From Flavobacterium sp. LC2016-12 (GTDB taxonomy: Bacteria; Bacteroidota; Bacteroidia; Flavobacteriales; Flavobacteriaceae), in assembly GCF_015351595.1 (NCBI RefSeq), contig NZ_JADKPT010000002.1:62001-126000 (forward strand): a stretch of 64,000 bases of DNA, written 5' to 3'. Under the pieces are notes generated by a model, which saw nothing but the letters and a program-made list of their open reading frames with translations, did not search any database and had not been told where the DNA came from. Shown piece by piece: positions 18,301 to 27,209 of the stretch; position 1 is the first letter of the stretch, and every line of letters starts with the position of its first letter. Position numbers and translations under genes: made by a program.

Positions 18301-19857
18301 TTAGGCGATTTTTTCGAGAATTTCCATATCTTCTACATAATCATTTAGAAAATATTTCAGCTCGTTCAGCTCATATTCGTTCGGGAATAATCTTTCATTT
18401 ACAATTTTAACCGGTGTATAATTAAAATTATTTTTCGAACACCATTCATATTGTTTATTAATCTCCTGATTAATCATCATGCTTACTGATTCGACATGCC
18501 ATTTTTTAAGCCATTTTTTAAGACTCATTTTTTTAATATGCCAGTCTGAAATAGCTTCTACCGTTTTTCCTGGTGTCGATCTGTTTATTGTCAAAAGTCT
18601 TTCTACAACTGCTTTATAAGGATTATCGGTATTCTCTGGGTTGATATTAAACAAAACCTTTAAAAATATTCTATCCGGAAATTTCAATACCAAATCGAAT
18701 GCTTCCTGAAATGTGGTGTTACATAGACCACAACTTGGACTTATAATTACAGATAGTTTTACTGCTGCATTTCTGTTACCAAAATTCAAACCTCTTAAAT
18801 CATCAAATCCATTTGTATTTATAACTTTTCGAGACAGGAAGTTTAATAATGAATAATTCCTTTTGAATTTTTTCAGTTCTTTAAGTGAGTTATCACTTTT
18901 CAGCATGCTTTTTATCATTGGTTTTGCAATAAGCCACATTGGTACAAGAAGAGCCAAAGAAAACAAAAATGGAAACATACTCTCAAACGCAAAAGTCAAT
19001 GTAAAAAAGTCTGATCCAAACCATATTGCACTTTGCATAAAAATTAAGAACGAAACTACCAGACACATTACACACCATTTTTGAATCTCAAATTTCTGAA
19101 TCCAAATAGACGATACTATAACAGGAATAGCCAGTAAACTTAAAAACCCGATAAATATTGCCGAATCAAAAGGCTTTACTAAAATTGCAATCAAACTTGA
19201 ACCGAAAAAAATCAGTGGCAAATCTGAAAAATTAATCAATCTGTTTTCAGTTCCTTCATTAGCATTAATTACAGAATTACATGAAGAATTAGAACTCAGA
19301 TTACAAAATTTCGAAATCATAGTATTTTTAAAACCTAACTTCTCCTGTACAATAAGTATGCTAACGATAAGACCTAATATAGATGTTGTTAAAAAAGCAA
19401 GACTAAACAAACTATATGTATTATAAAAAAACGACAAGCCCATTAAAAGAAAAAGAGGCAGAGAATATTTTAACCAATTATATTCTACTTTTAAATTTTC
19501 TCTTGCAATTACATTATTTGGTTCGATCGCTACAATTACGCCATTCCAGTCTAAAAGGAATTTTTCGTAAGCCATTTTATGCGGTCCTTTTTTCTCTGTT
19601 GTAACACGTACATCATTTTTGGCCTTTTCTACTAATATAAGTTCGTCCTGAAAATAAGCTAAGAAGTTTGCTGGCAAATCTACTATTTGTTCTTTCGGAA
19701 CTCTTATTGCGGCGTTCTCTATTGATAAAAGATCTAACGAATCTGTTATCGCAAATAAACTTGGATAATTTGGATGAGAAAGAAACAAATCCTTAAACTC
19801 ATTTTTTATCTCTGAGTATCTATTTATTTGTAGAAATTTTTGGACAAGTTTTAACAT
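18301..19857 (-). CDS. C39-like / VKOR / thioredoxin fusion (thiol oxidase)
   Basis: 518 residues in three parts. Residues 1-115 resemble a degenerate C39-like domain without a catalytic Cys (LSHPNYPSLFAITDSLDLLS). Residues 130-310 are a multi-pass vitamin K epoxide reductase domain with the loop pair Cys185/Cys193 and active-site Cys262-x-x-Cys265 (KWCVMC). Residues 365-518 are a thioredoxin-like domain with Cys376-x-x-Cys379 (SPSCGLC). VKOR-thioredoxin fusions oxidise thiols in exported proteins. Here the gene heads the same-strand set leading to the six-cysteine peptide and its exporter. I infer disulfide formation in the exported peptide, with the C39-like domain binding leaders. Confidence 0.85.
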   Translation of the reverse strand: MLKLVQKFLQINRYSEIKNEFKDLFLSHPNYPSLFAITDSLDLLSIENAAIRVPKEQIVDLPANFLAYFQDELILVEKAKNDVRVTTEKKGPHKMAYEKFLLDWNGVIVAIEPNNVIARENLKVEYNWLKYSLPLFLLMGLSFFYNTYSLFSLAFLTTSILGLIVSILIVQEKLGFKNTMISKFCNLSSNSSCNSVINANEGTENRLINFSDLPLIFFGSSLIAILVKPFDSAIFIGFLSLLAIPVIVSSIWIQKFEIQKWCVMCLVVSFLIFMQSAIWFGSDFFTLTFAFESMFPFLFSLALLVPMWLIAKPMIKSMLKSDNSLKELKKFKRNYSLLNFLSRKVINTNGFDDLRGLNFGNRNAAVKLSVIISPSCGLCNTTFQEAFDLVLKFPDRIFLKVLFNINPENTDNPYKAVVERLLTINRSTPGKTVEAISDWHIKKMSLKKWLKKWHVESVSMMINQEINKQYEWCSKNNFNYTPVKIVNERLFPNEYELNELKYFLNDYVEDMEILEKIA

Positions 19858-20081
19858 CTTTTCGGATCGTTTAAAATCATAATTACACTACAAAGATTAG
19901 TGTTTTTATCCAAAAAAAAACGTTACAGGCACACATTTTATCAATTATACTACATACAATTTATAAATTATATCAGCCTTAATCAAACATTTAAATTATT
20001 GATTTACAATTAACTAACCCTTAAAGTCTTTTCAAAAAATTCTCAAAACCGCATTCTCGATCAAGCGTTTTCCTTTTTACC

Positions 20082-20089
20082 TAGTTTTG
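20082..20089 (+). promoter_or_regulatory. Putative -7 element for the plus-strand GG peptide
   Basis: TAGTTTTG matches TAnnTTTG exactly, 28 bases before the ATG at 20118. No clean TTG is found at the -33 distance. Confidence 0.4.
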
Positions 20090-20117
20090 ATATGTAATAA
20101 TTCTAATACACAATATC

Positions 20118-20270
20118 ATGGCAAATATGAAATTAAAATTCGAAGATTTTGAAGCAGAAAAATTATCTACAAACCAACAAAAAATGGTTAGAGGAGGAGA
20201 TGGAGAAGAAGCACCTACACCACCAATAGTGGTTGATCCTGGAAAAGATGGCAGAGGGGGACTTAGTTAA
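20118..20270 (+). CDS. 50-residue double-glycine leader peptide, divergent from the cluster
   Basis: A short gene with leader MANMKLKFEDFEAEKL, then STNQQKMVRGG ending in Gly26-Gly27. The core (DGEEAPTPPIVVDPGKDGRGG plus LS) is acidic, Pro/Gly-rich and free of cysteine. The leader pattern L-S-x-x-Q-Q-K-x-x-x-G-G is that of Bacteroidetes bacteriocin-type and RiPP-type leaders. It is transcribed away from the exporter operon and has its own terminator. With no cysteines it would not need the VKOR oxidase, but the C39 exporter nearby could process it. Confidence 0.7.
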   Translation: MANMKLKFEDFEAEKLSTNQQKMVRGGDGEEAPTPPIVVDPGKDGRGGLS

Positions 20271-20329
20271 TAAATGTCCTATTTAGAGCTAAAACTCTAA
20301 AACAACATAATCAATGTAAATTCTACTAA

Positions 20330-20381
20330 AATAATATTGCAAATTACACCAGAATACTCTAGCGTAATTTGCAATATTATT
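20330..20381. terminator. Strong bidirectional hairpin after the GG peptide
   Basis: An 18-bp perfect stem: AATAATATTGCAAATTAC (20330-20347) pairs with 20364-20381 around a 16-base loop, flanked by A and T runs. It separates the plus-strand peptide gene from the converging TPR genes. Confidence 0.85.
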
Positions 20382-20459
20382 TTGTAAAAACACTTGTATC
20401 AGCATTTCATAAAAATAAACTCTTGTTTTACGGAGATAATTCCACCAACAGACTGATTC

Positions 20460-21773
20460 TTATTTTTTATTATTTTTCGAAACATCAGAAATTAATGCAA
20501 TCATCTTTTTATAGGATTTCTTTTTATCTCTTATGTTTTTAATGAGCAAAAAGACAATCCCAACAAACAAAATCACATAAAACACATTTAGCATGCTATT
20601 CAAAAAGGCATCTTTTTTATATTTTTTCTCAATAGAAAGCATTTCGGCTGTAAGATTGTCTTCTCCCTGTTTATAATTTACCTTTAATCTTTCTTCATTT
20701 AATTTTCCCTCCAATTTATCTAAAAGATTCAGATAAATTCTAGAATGCTTATGAGCAAGTTCAGGCATATTCAGCTTATTGTAAATTCTTGCCTGATAGT
20801 AATTAGATCTTAAATAAGAGATTTCATTTGAATGGTGTAAAACCTGAAGTGAATCCGTTTTTTTTAAAAAAGGCAATGCTTTGTAGTATTGTCCATTTGA
20901 TTGAAAAAGATCCCCTAGATTATAATAAGCAGAGCTTAATAAATCAAACTGTTTATTTTTTAGGGCCAGATTTACAACCTCAAAATATATTCTCTCTGCA
21001 CTTTTGTAATCTTTTCTCCAACTCGCAATATTTCCTAAACTTAATCTTGAAGTTGCTTCGGTATAAGGAAAGTTTCCAGAATATTCTATTGCCTTTTTAT
21101 AAAAATATTCAGAAGAATCTAACAGTTTCATTCTTCGTTTATCTATAAAATACGATTCATAAGCACTTCCTAAACCAAGATATACATTACTCCTCCTACT
21201 TAAAAGTTCTGCACTAGTAAACAGATTTTCATTTTTATCTAAAAAGTCAATAATTTCTCGGTCGTTTTTGATTGCTAATTGGTAATTCCCAACAGATTCA
21301 TTGAGCAATGCGATATTGGCCTTGAATTTTACAATCTGGCTAATATCTCCTATTTGCGAAGAAACTTTAATTCCTGATTGAAATATTTCTAAGGCAGCAG
21401 CATGATTTCCTCTGTACCATTCTGTTAATCCTCCATAATTGTAAACGTCAGCTGTAACACGTTTTTTTTCTTTAGACTCAGGTACTTTAGCTAAATAACC
21501 AAGTGCCAACTTGTATTTTTCTTTAGATTTATGTGTTTCACCTTTTAATTGCAATAAACTACTCATTGCGCCATTTGCAAAAGCTAAATGTTCATAATTG
21601 CTGGATTTTGCCATTTGCTCAGCATAGACTAGAGAACGATCAACTGAGGAGTTAAAGTAAAGACGGATTTTATCTTTCAAAGTTTCATAATCGTCCTCAA
21701 TCAATGCATTTTTCTGTTGAGAAAATGTAGCAGTAAAGACAAAAAAGAACAGGAAACAGTAAATTCGCTTCAT
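20460..21773 (-). CDS. TPR sensor paralogue lacking a DNA-binding domain (copy 1)
   Basis: 437 residues with a signal peptide (YCFLFFFVFTATFS). A helical tetratricopeptide array follows (about 25-365; YKLALGYLAKVPE, YYNLGDLFQSNGQYYKALPF), then one membrane segment (about 393-413; LNVFYVILFVGIVFLLI) and a short cytoplasmic end. It matches the two neighbours strongly but stops ~15 residues after the membrane segment. The AraC domain present at 23175-24929 is therefore missing. A 54-base stretch (21564-21617) is identical to 22919-22972 in the next gene. I infer a signal-binding half without direct transcription output. Confidence 0.75.
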   Translation of the reverse strand: MKRIYCFLFFFVFTATFSQQKNALIEDDYETLKDKIRLYFNSSVDRSLVYAEQMAKSSNYEHLAFANGAMSSLLQLKGETHKSKEKYKLALGYLAKVPESKEKKRVTADVYNYGGLTEWYRGNHAAALEIFQSGIKVSSQIGDISQIVKFKANIALLNESVGNYQLAIKNDREIIDFLDKNENLFTSAELLSRRSNVYLGLGSAYESYFIDKRRMKLLDSSEYFYKKAIEYSGNFPYTEATSRLSLGNIASWRKDYKSAERIYFEVVNLALKNKQFDLLSSAYYNLGDLFQSNGQYYKALPFLKKTDSLQVLHHSNEISYLRSNYYQARIYNKLNMPELAHKHSRIYLNLLDKLEGKLNEERLKVNYKQGEDNLTAEMLSIEKKYKKDAFLNSMLNVFYVILFVGIVFLLIKNIRDKKKSYKKMIALISDVSKNNKK

Positions 21774-21790
21774 AAAATTTATTTTGAGAA

Positions 21791-23167
21791 TTAACCTTCT
21801 ATTTTATTACTCAATTCCACCTTTTCCGTTTTAGATTTCGCAATTAAGACATCCATATTTTTCAAGGCTTTATTTTTTGCCCTTACATTTCTTATCAAAA
21901 GAAATGATATCCCTAAAAATAAAAGCACACAAAACACAGTAAGAACCCTGTTCAAAAAAAGATCTTTTTTATATTTTTTTTCAATAGAAAGCATATCAGC
22001 AGTTAAATCATTATTGCCCTGCTTATAATTTACCTCCAGAGCTTCCTTGCTTATTTTAGCTTCGTATTTCTCATAATTGTCCAAATAAATCTTAGAGTGT
22101 TTATAAGCTAAATCTGATTGTTTAAGAATAGTATAAATTTTTGCCTGATAAAAATTAGATTTCAAATAATCAATAGTATTGTTTTTTGTTATGGCTGCAA
22201 GTGATTCACATTTTTTAAAGTAGACCAATGCTTTATCATATTTTTTAATTGTATGATAAATATCTCCTAAATTATAATAAACCACGCACGAAACATCTTT
22301 TAGATCATTTTGTTGTGCCAAAAACAAGACATCATAATAAATCTTTTCGGCACTTTTATGATCAAGTTTCCAATTATAAACATTACCCAAACTTAACTCT
22401 GCCGATATTCTAGTGATTGAAGGATTCTGAGAATAATTGATAGTTTTTTTATAATAATATTCTGCAGAATCTAACAAATATTTTTTACTTACGTTTTTTA
22501 TAAAGTAGCTTTCATAAGCTCTTCCTAAGCCATAATTATTATTACTTTTATAATTCAATAATTCATCCTTAGTAAAAACCTCTTCATTTTTAGCAACAAA
22601 ATCATTAAGGTGTTTTAAGTGATTAATGGTTAATTGATAATTCCCAACTGCCTCATTAAGCAACGCAATATTAGCTTCAATCTTAACGATCTGTTTGACG
22701 TCATGTATTAGATTTGAAAATTTGAGACCTGTTTGATAATTTTCAAGCGCTTTACTATAATTTCCTCTTGTCCATTCTGCTATACCTCCATAATTATAGA
22801 CATATGACTTCATTTGTATTTTATCATGGGATTCCGGCATTTTTTCCAGATAATAAAGTGCTTTTTTATATCTTTTTTGGGATTCTTTTGTATTGCCTTT
22901 AGTTTGAAAGAAAACAGCCATTGCGCCATTTGCAAAAGCTAAATGTTCATAATTGCTGGATTTTGCCATTTGTTCGGCATACATCATGGCACGATTGTCT
23001 GATGAATTAAAGTAGAGTCGGATTTTGTGCTTTAATGTTTCATAGTCATCCTCAATCAATGTGCTTTTCTGCTGAGCAAATGCTGGGTTGAAAACAAAGA
23101 AGAACAGCAAACAGATAATAAATCTTGTTGAAATTGTTTTTAAAAAGATTGGGGTAATAGAAAACAT
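21791..23167 (-). CDS. TPR sensor paralogue lacking a DNA-binding domain (copy 2)
   Basis: 458 residues from the start chosen here. The open frame extends to 23248, but ATG 23167 gives a proper signal peptide (FIICLLFFFVFNPAFA) and a 7-base gap to the previous stop rather than an 82-base overlap. TPR repeats occupy about 90-385 and a membrane segment lies near 415-435 (VLTVFCVLLFLGISFLLI). The protein ends soon after with no helix-turn-helix domain, like copy 1. It is probably one transcript with the complete paralogue upstream. Confidence 0.75.
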   Translation of the reverse strand: MFSITPIFLKTISTRFIICLLFFFVFNPAFAQQKSTLIEDDYETLKHKIRLYFNSSDNRAMMYAEQMAKSSNYEHLAFANGAMAVFFQTKGNTKESQKRYKKALYYLEKMPESHDKIQMKSYVYNYGGIAEWTRGNYSKALENYQTGLKFSNLIHDVKQIVKIEANIALLNEAVGNYQLTINHLKHLNDFVAKNEEVFTKDELLNYKSNNNYGLGRAYESYFIKNVSKKYLLDSAEYYYKKTINYSQNPSITRISAELSLGNVYNWKLDHKSAEKIYYDVLFLAQQNDLKDVSCVVYYNLGDIYHTIKKYDKALVYFKKCESLAAITKNNTIDYLKSNFYQAKIYTILKQSDLAYKHSKIYLDNYEKYEAKISKEALEVNYKQGNNDLTADMLSIEKKYKKDLFLNRVLTVFCVLLFLGISFLLIRNVRAKNKALKNMDVLIAKSKTEKVELSNKIEG

Positions 23168-23174
23168 TATGAAA

Positions 23175-24929
23175 CTAAATATTACTGGCAAATTGTGCTG
23201 GAGATACACCTGTTCTTTTACGGAAAGATTTTGCAAATGAAACCGCATTTTTAAAACCTACACTTTCTGCAATAGCCTGTGTCGAGTATTTCCTATACAT
23301 GTGATTGGTAATCATTTCATTGATTACGTAGTTAATTTTTAGTTCGTTAGAATATTCCCCAAAAGATTTGCCAAACCTTTTATTTACTACATATGATAAA
23401 TAAGTTGTATTTGTCTTTATTTTTTTTGCCACATAAGGCAATGTAAAATCAGCATTTAAATACTCTAATTTATTCTCGAGCGCTAATAATTTTTCAACTA
23501 TTTTATTCTCTTTTGCTTCATCAATGCTTAAATTGACATTCTCTTTTTTGAGATGAATTTCTTCGTGTTCGAGTATCGCTTCTTCCTTTTCTAATACTGC
23601 AACTTCAGGATTATTTTTCTTTTCAATGTTTGCTTTAAATTCTTCAATTAAAGCATTCATCTTTTTATGGGCTTTATTTTTGTCTCTTATATTTTTTATT
23701 AATAAAAAGACGATACCTACAAACATTAAAACATAAAAAACTTTAAGCCCCCTATTTAAAAAAACTTCATTTTTATATTTTTTTTCGATAGAAACCATTT
23801 CAACTGCCAAATCATCAACTCCTTGCTTGTAATTTACTTCTAAAGCTTCCTCACTTATTTTTGCTTCATATTGCTCATAATTATCTAGATAGATTTTAGA
23901 ATGCTTATAAGCTAAATCAGGTTTTTTAAGAATATTATAGATTTTGGCCTGATAAAAATTAGACTTCAAATAATCAATAGTATTATCTTTTGATATTAAT
24001 GCAAGTGAATCACATTTTTTAAAAAAGACCAGGGCTTTATCATATTTTTTGGTCGAATAGTAAATATCTCCTAAGTTGTAATTTGCTATACACAAAGTAG
24101 TTATCGAATTATTTTGCTGTGCCAAAAATATAACGTCATAATACGTCTTTTCAGCATTCTTAAAATCGTTTTTCCAACTGTATACATTTCCTAAACTCAA
24201 TTGAGCAGAAATTTTATTTTCAGCGAAATTTTGAGAATAATTGATTGTTTTCTTATAATAATACTCCGCAGAATCAAGCAGATATTTTTTAGTCAAATTC
24301 TTCATGAAGTAACTTTCATATGCACTACCTAAAGCGCGATTAAAATTACTTTTATGATTCAACAATTCTATTTTAGTAAAAGCACCTTCCTTTGCATCAA
24401 TAAATGTAATAAGCTTTTTTAGATTTTTAATAGACAGTTGATAATTACCTACTGCCTCATTTAGTATTGCAATATTGCCGTTAATCTTAATAATTTGCTT
24501 AGTATCATCTATTTCAGTAGAAAACTTCAAGGCCATTTGATAATGTTCGAGTGCTTTGCTAAAGTCACCTTTCCAGTGCTCCACTATACCAGCATAATTA
24601 TAGACATACGATTTCATCTGCGTTTTGTCGCGAGATTCTGGCATTTTTTCCAGATAATAAAATGCTGCTTTATATCTTTTTTGCGATTCTTTTGTATTAC
24701 CCTTTTTTTGAAAGAAAATGGTCATAACACTATTTGCAAAGGCTAGGTGTTTATTGTTATCAGACTTCTCCATTTGGTAGGCATATACAAGTGCACTGTC
24801 GACATTTGCATTAAAATGAAGTCGAATTTTATCCTGTAATCGTAAATATTCCTGTTCACTAATTTGTTTTTTCTGAGCAAAACCAATATTAAGAACAAAA
24901 AGTAGTAGAAAAGAGATGATTAGCCTCAT
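23175..24929 (-). CDS. TPR membrane sensor with C-terminal AraC domain
   Basis: 584 residues. A signal peptide (IISFLLLFVLNIGFA) is followed by periplasmic TPR repeats (about 70-365), a membrane segment near 395-415 (VFYVLMFVGIVFLLI) and a charged linker. A cytoplasmic AraC-type DNA-binding domain (about 480-584) contains FKNAVSFAKSFRKRTGVSPAQF. This one-component membrane regulator design is common in flavobacteria. I chose ATG 24929; the frame can be read from TTG 24950, but that lies on the promoter -7 element. It heads a three-gene set with two truncated copies. Target genes are unknown. Confidence 0.85.
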   Translation of the reverse strand: MRLIISFLLLFVLNIGFAQKKQISEQEYLRLQDKIRLHFNANVDSALVYAYQMEKSDNNKHLAFANSVMTIFFQKKGNTKESQKRYKAAFYYLEKMPESRDKTQMKSYVYNYAGIVEHWKGDFSKALEHYQMALKFSTEIDDTKQIIKINGNIAILNEAVGNYQLSIKNLKKLITFIDAKEGAFTKIELLNHKSNFNRALGSAYESYFMKNLTKKYLLDSAEYYYKKTINYSQNFAENKISAQLSLGNVYSWKNDFKNAEKTYYDVIFLAQQNNSITTLCIANYNLGDIYYSTKKYDKALVFFKKCDSLALISKDNTIDYLKSNFYQAKIYNILKKPDLAYKHSKIYLDNYEQYEAKISEEALEVNYKQGVDDLAVEMVSIEKKYKNEVFLNRGLKVFYVLMFVGIVFLLIKNIRDKNKAHKKMNALIEEFKANIEKKNNPEVAVLEKEEAILEHEEIHLKKENVNLSIDEAKENKIVEKLLALENKLEYLNADFTLPYVAKKIKTNTTYLSYVVNKRFGKSFGEYSNELKINYVINEMITNHMYRKYSTQAIAESVGFKNAVSFAKSFRKRTGVSPAQFASNI

Positions 24930-24947
24930 TAATGTGTTTTTGGATTT

Positions 24948-24955
24948 CAAAAATA
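24948..24955 (-). promoter_or_regulatory. Putative -7 element for the TPR sensor operon
   Basis: The minus strand reads TATTTTTG (TAnnTTTG) 18 bases before ATG 24929. This supports that start over the upstream TTG. A TTG lies only 13 bases further upstream, closer than usual. Confidence 0.45.
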
Positions 24956-25041
24956 ACGCTTAAATTTTCAATAAACTAAAATTAATTTGCTACTTTGTTG
25001 TTAATTTTGTTACGAAATTAAAAAAATATAACAATTTAACG

Positions 25042-25073
25042 TTGTTTTGTTATATTTTTATTGCGTAAATTTG
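25042..25073 (+). promoter_or_regulatory. Promoter of the acyl-CoA dehydrogenase gene
   Basis: TTG (25042-25044), 21 bases, then TAAATTTG (25066-25073), a full match to the flavobacterial consensus. The start codon at 25094 is 20 bases downstream, which argues against the upstream TTG start at 25061 inside the promoter. Confidence 0.65.
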
Positions 25074-25093
25074 TTTTAGTAAAACTATCAAAA

Positions 25094-26272
25094 ATGAAAC
25101 CAGATTTATTCCAAGCTCCAGATTATTACAACCTTGACGATCTATTGACAGACGAACATAAATTAGTTCGCGAATCTGCACGTGCATGGGTTAAAAGAGA
25201 AGTTTCTCCAATTATAGAAGAGTACGCTCAAAAGGCTGAATTTCCAAAACAAATTATAAAAGGACTTGGAGAAATTGGTGGCTTCGGACCTTATATTCCA
25301 CATGAATATGGTGGTGCAGGATTAGACCAGATTTCTTATGGCTTAATTATGCAGGAAATCGAACGTGGTGATTCTGGTGTACGATCGACTTCATCTGTGC
25401 AATCTTCTTTGGTGATGTATCCTATTTGGAAATACGGAAACGAAGAACAGCGAATGAAATACCTGCCAAAACTTGCAACAGGAGAATTCATGGGCTGTTT
25501 CGGTTTAACCGAGCCTGACCACGGTTCTGATCCGGGAAGCATGATTACCAATTTTAAAGATATGGGAGATCATTATCTTCTAAATGGTGCCAAAATGTGG
25601 ATTTCGAATGCTCCTTTTGCAGATATCGCTGTTGTTTGGGCTAAAGATGAAACTGGAAGAATTCACGGTTTAATTGTTGAACGTGGAATGGAAGGTTTTA
25701 CAACTCCCGAAACGCATAATAAATGGTCGCTACGTGCATCATCAACTGGTGAATTGATTTTTGATAATGTGAAAGTTCCAAAAGAAAATCTTTTACCAAA
25801 TAAATCAGGATTAGGAGCACCGCTTGGCTGTTTAGATTCTGCCCGATACGGCATCGCGTGGGGCGCAATTGGAGCTGCAATGGACTGTTATGATACTGCT
25901 TTACGTTATGCTAAAGAGAGAATTCAGTTTGGAAAACCAATTGGAGGAACGCAATTGCAACAGAAAAAACTAGCCGAGATGATTACCGAAATCACCAAAG
26001 CACAATTATTAACCTGGCGTTTAGGAGTTTTGAGAAACGAAGGAAAAGCTACCACAGCTCAAATTTCGATGGCAAAGCGTAATAATGTCGATATGGCCAT
26101 TCATATTGCCCGTGAAGCCAGACAAATGTTAGGCGGAATGGGAATTACCGGCGAATATTCGATTATGCGACACATGATGAACCTTGAAAGCGTTATTACT
26201 TATGAAGGTACTCACGACATTCATTTATTGATTACCGGAATGGATGTTACTGGAATTCCAGCATTTAAATAA
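25094..26272 (+). CDS. Glutaryl-CoA dehydrogenase-like acyl-CoA dehydrogenase
   Basis: 392 residues of the FAD-dependent acyl-CoA dehydrogenase fold. Visible motifs are GCFGLTEPDHGSDPG, WISNAPFADIAVVWAKD, ARYGIAWGAIGAAMDC, QMLGGMGITGEY and NLESVITYEGTHDIH. The catalytic base is the Glu of YEGTHDIH (about residue 371). YGIAWG and YEGTHDIH point to the glutaryl-CoA dehydrogenase branch, which oxidises and decarboxylates glutaryl-CoA to crotonyl-CoA in lysine and tryptophan breakdown. Other short-chain substrates remain possible. It is monocistronic, ending at a hairpin at 26308. Confidence 0.88.
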   Translation: MKPDLFQAPDYYNLDDLLTDEHKLVRESARAWVKREVSPIIEEYAQKAEFPKQIIKGLGEIGGFGPYIPHEYGGAGLDQISYGLIMQEIERGDSGVRSTSSVQSSLVMYPIWKYGNEEQRMKYLPKLATGEFMGCFGLTEPDHGSDPGSMITNFKDMGDHYLLNGAKMWISNAPFADIAVVWAKDETGRIHGLIVERGMEGFTTPETHNKWSLRASSTGELIFDNVKVPKENLLPNKSGLGAPLGCLDSARYGIAWGAIGAAMDCYDTALRYAKERIQFGKPIGGTQLQQKKLAEMITEITKAQLLTWRLGVLRNEGKATTAQISMAKRNNVDMAIHIAREARQMLGGMGITGEYSIMRHMMNLESVITYEGTHDIHLLITGMDVTGIPAFK

Positions 26273-26307
26273 TAAACAATTATTAAATTATATACAAAAA
26301 CAATACT

Positions 26308-26335
26308 AAAAGCTTCTTCTAACCGAGAAGCTTTT
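26308..26335 (+). terminator. Intrinsic terminator after the acyl-CoA dehydrogenase
   Basis: AAAAGCTTCT (26308-26317) pairs with AGAAGCTTTT (26326-26335) around an 8-base loop, followed by TAT. The right arm directly abuts the next promoter's -7 element. Confidence 0.8.
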
Positions 26336-26343
26336 TATCTTTG
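26336..26343 (+). promoter_or_regulatory. Putative -7 element for the DUF3050 gene
   Basis: TATCTTTG, an exact TAnnTTTG match, begins on the base after the terminator stem. It leaves a leader of only about ten bases before ATG 26360. Confidence 0.5.
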
Positions 26344-26359
26344 CACAAAAATTCCAAAA

Positions 26360-27142
26360 ATGAATATTGAAACTATAAACAATAGCATTCAACCTCAAAA
26401 AGAACAACTATTACAACATTCTTTATACAACAAAATCCAAAGCATTGATGATTTACATATTTTCTTAGAAAATCATGTATTTGCCGTTTGGGATTTTATG
26501 TCACTACTAAAAGCTTTACAAGCCAAACTTACCTGCACAACAACACCCTGGTTTGCTACGAAAAATCCTGAAACAAGATATTTGATCAATGAAATCGTTC
26601 TTGCCGAAGAAACTGATTTAACGATTGACGGAAGAAGACAAAGTCATTACGAAATGTACCTTGAAGCCATGGAAGATTGTGGTGCTGACACTACTGGAAT
26701 CAATAAATTTTTATCAGAAGTACATTCGCTGCATAATATTTTTGTTGCCATAAAACAGAGCTCGCTACATCCTGATGTAAAAGCCTTTTTAGATTTTACC
26801 TTTAGAGTTATCGAACAAGGAAAACCACATGAAATTGCTGCTGCTTTTACTTTTGGAAGAGAAGATTTAATTCCGAGTATGTTTACTGCAATCTTAAAAA
26901 ACTTTCAAAAAAATCTACCAGAAACGGATCTAAGCAAATTACTTTACTATTTTGAAAGACACATAGAATTGGATGCTGATGAACACGGACCAATGGCAAT
27001 GCAGATGATCACAGATCTATGCGAAGATGATGCTCAAAAATGGAAAGAAGTAGAAGAAATCTCAATTCTTGCCTTAGAAAAACGAATCGGACTTTGGAAT
27101 GCCATTGAAGAAGAAATAGTTATGAAAGCAGAAATGGTATAA
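26360..27142 (+). CDS. DUF3050 protein (heme-oxygenase-like fold)
   Basis: 260 all-helical residues without signal peptide. VFAVWDFMSLLKALQ, EIVLAEETD, HYEMYLEAME and the late YFERHIELDADEHGP motif match the DUF3050 family as I remember it. The spaced Glu and His residues in those helices resemble the diiron ligands of heme-oxygenase-like oxidases. A metal-dependent oxidase is an inference, not shown. It has its own promoter-like element and ~65 bases separate it from the next gene. Confidence 0.8.
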   Translation: MNIETINNSIQPQKEQLLQHSLYNKIQSIDDLHIFLENHVFAVWDFMSLLKALQAKLTCTTTPWFATKNPETRYLINEIVLAEETDLTIDGRRQSHYEMYLEAMEDCGADTTGINKFLSEVHSLHNIFVAIKQSSLHPDVKAFLDFTFRVIEQGKPHEIAAAFTFGREDLIPSMFTAILKNFQKNLPETDLSKLLYYFERHIELDADEHGPMAMQMITDLCEDDAQKWKEVEEISILALEKRIGLWNAIEEEIVMKAEMV

Positions 27143-27209
27143 AAACCAAATCAATATATTTAACGTAACTATTTGTTTAAGATGACCAAGAATCTAATTT
27201 ATCCAAATT

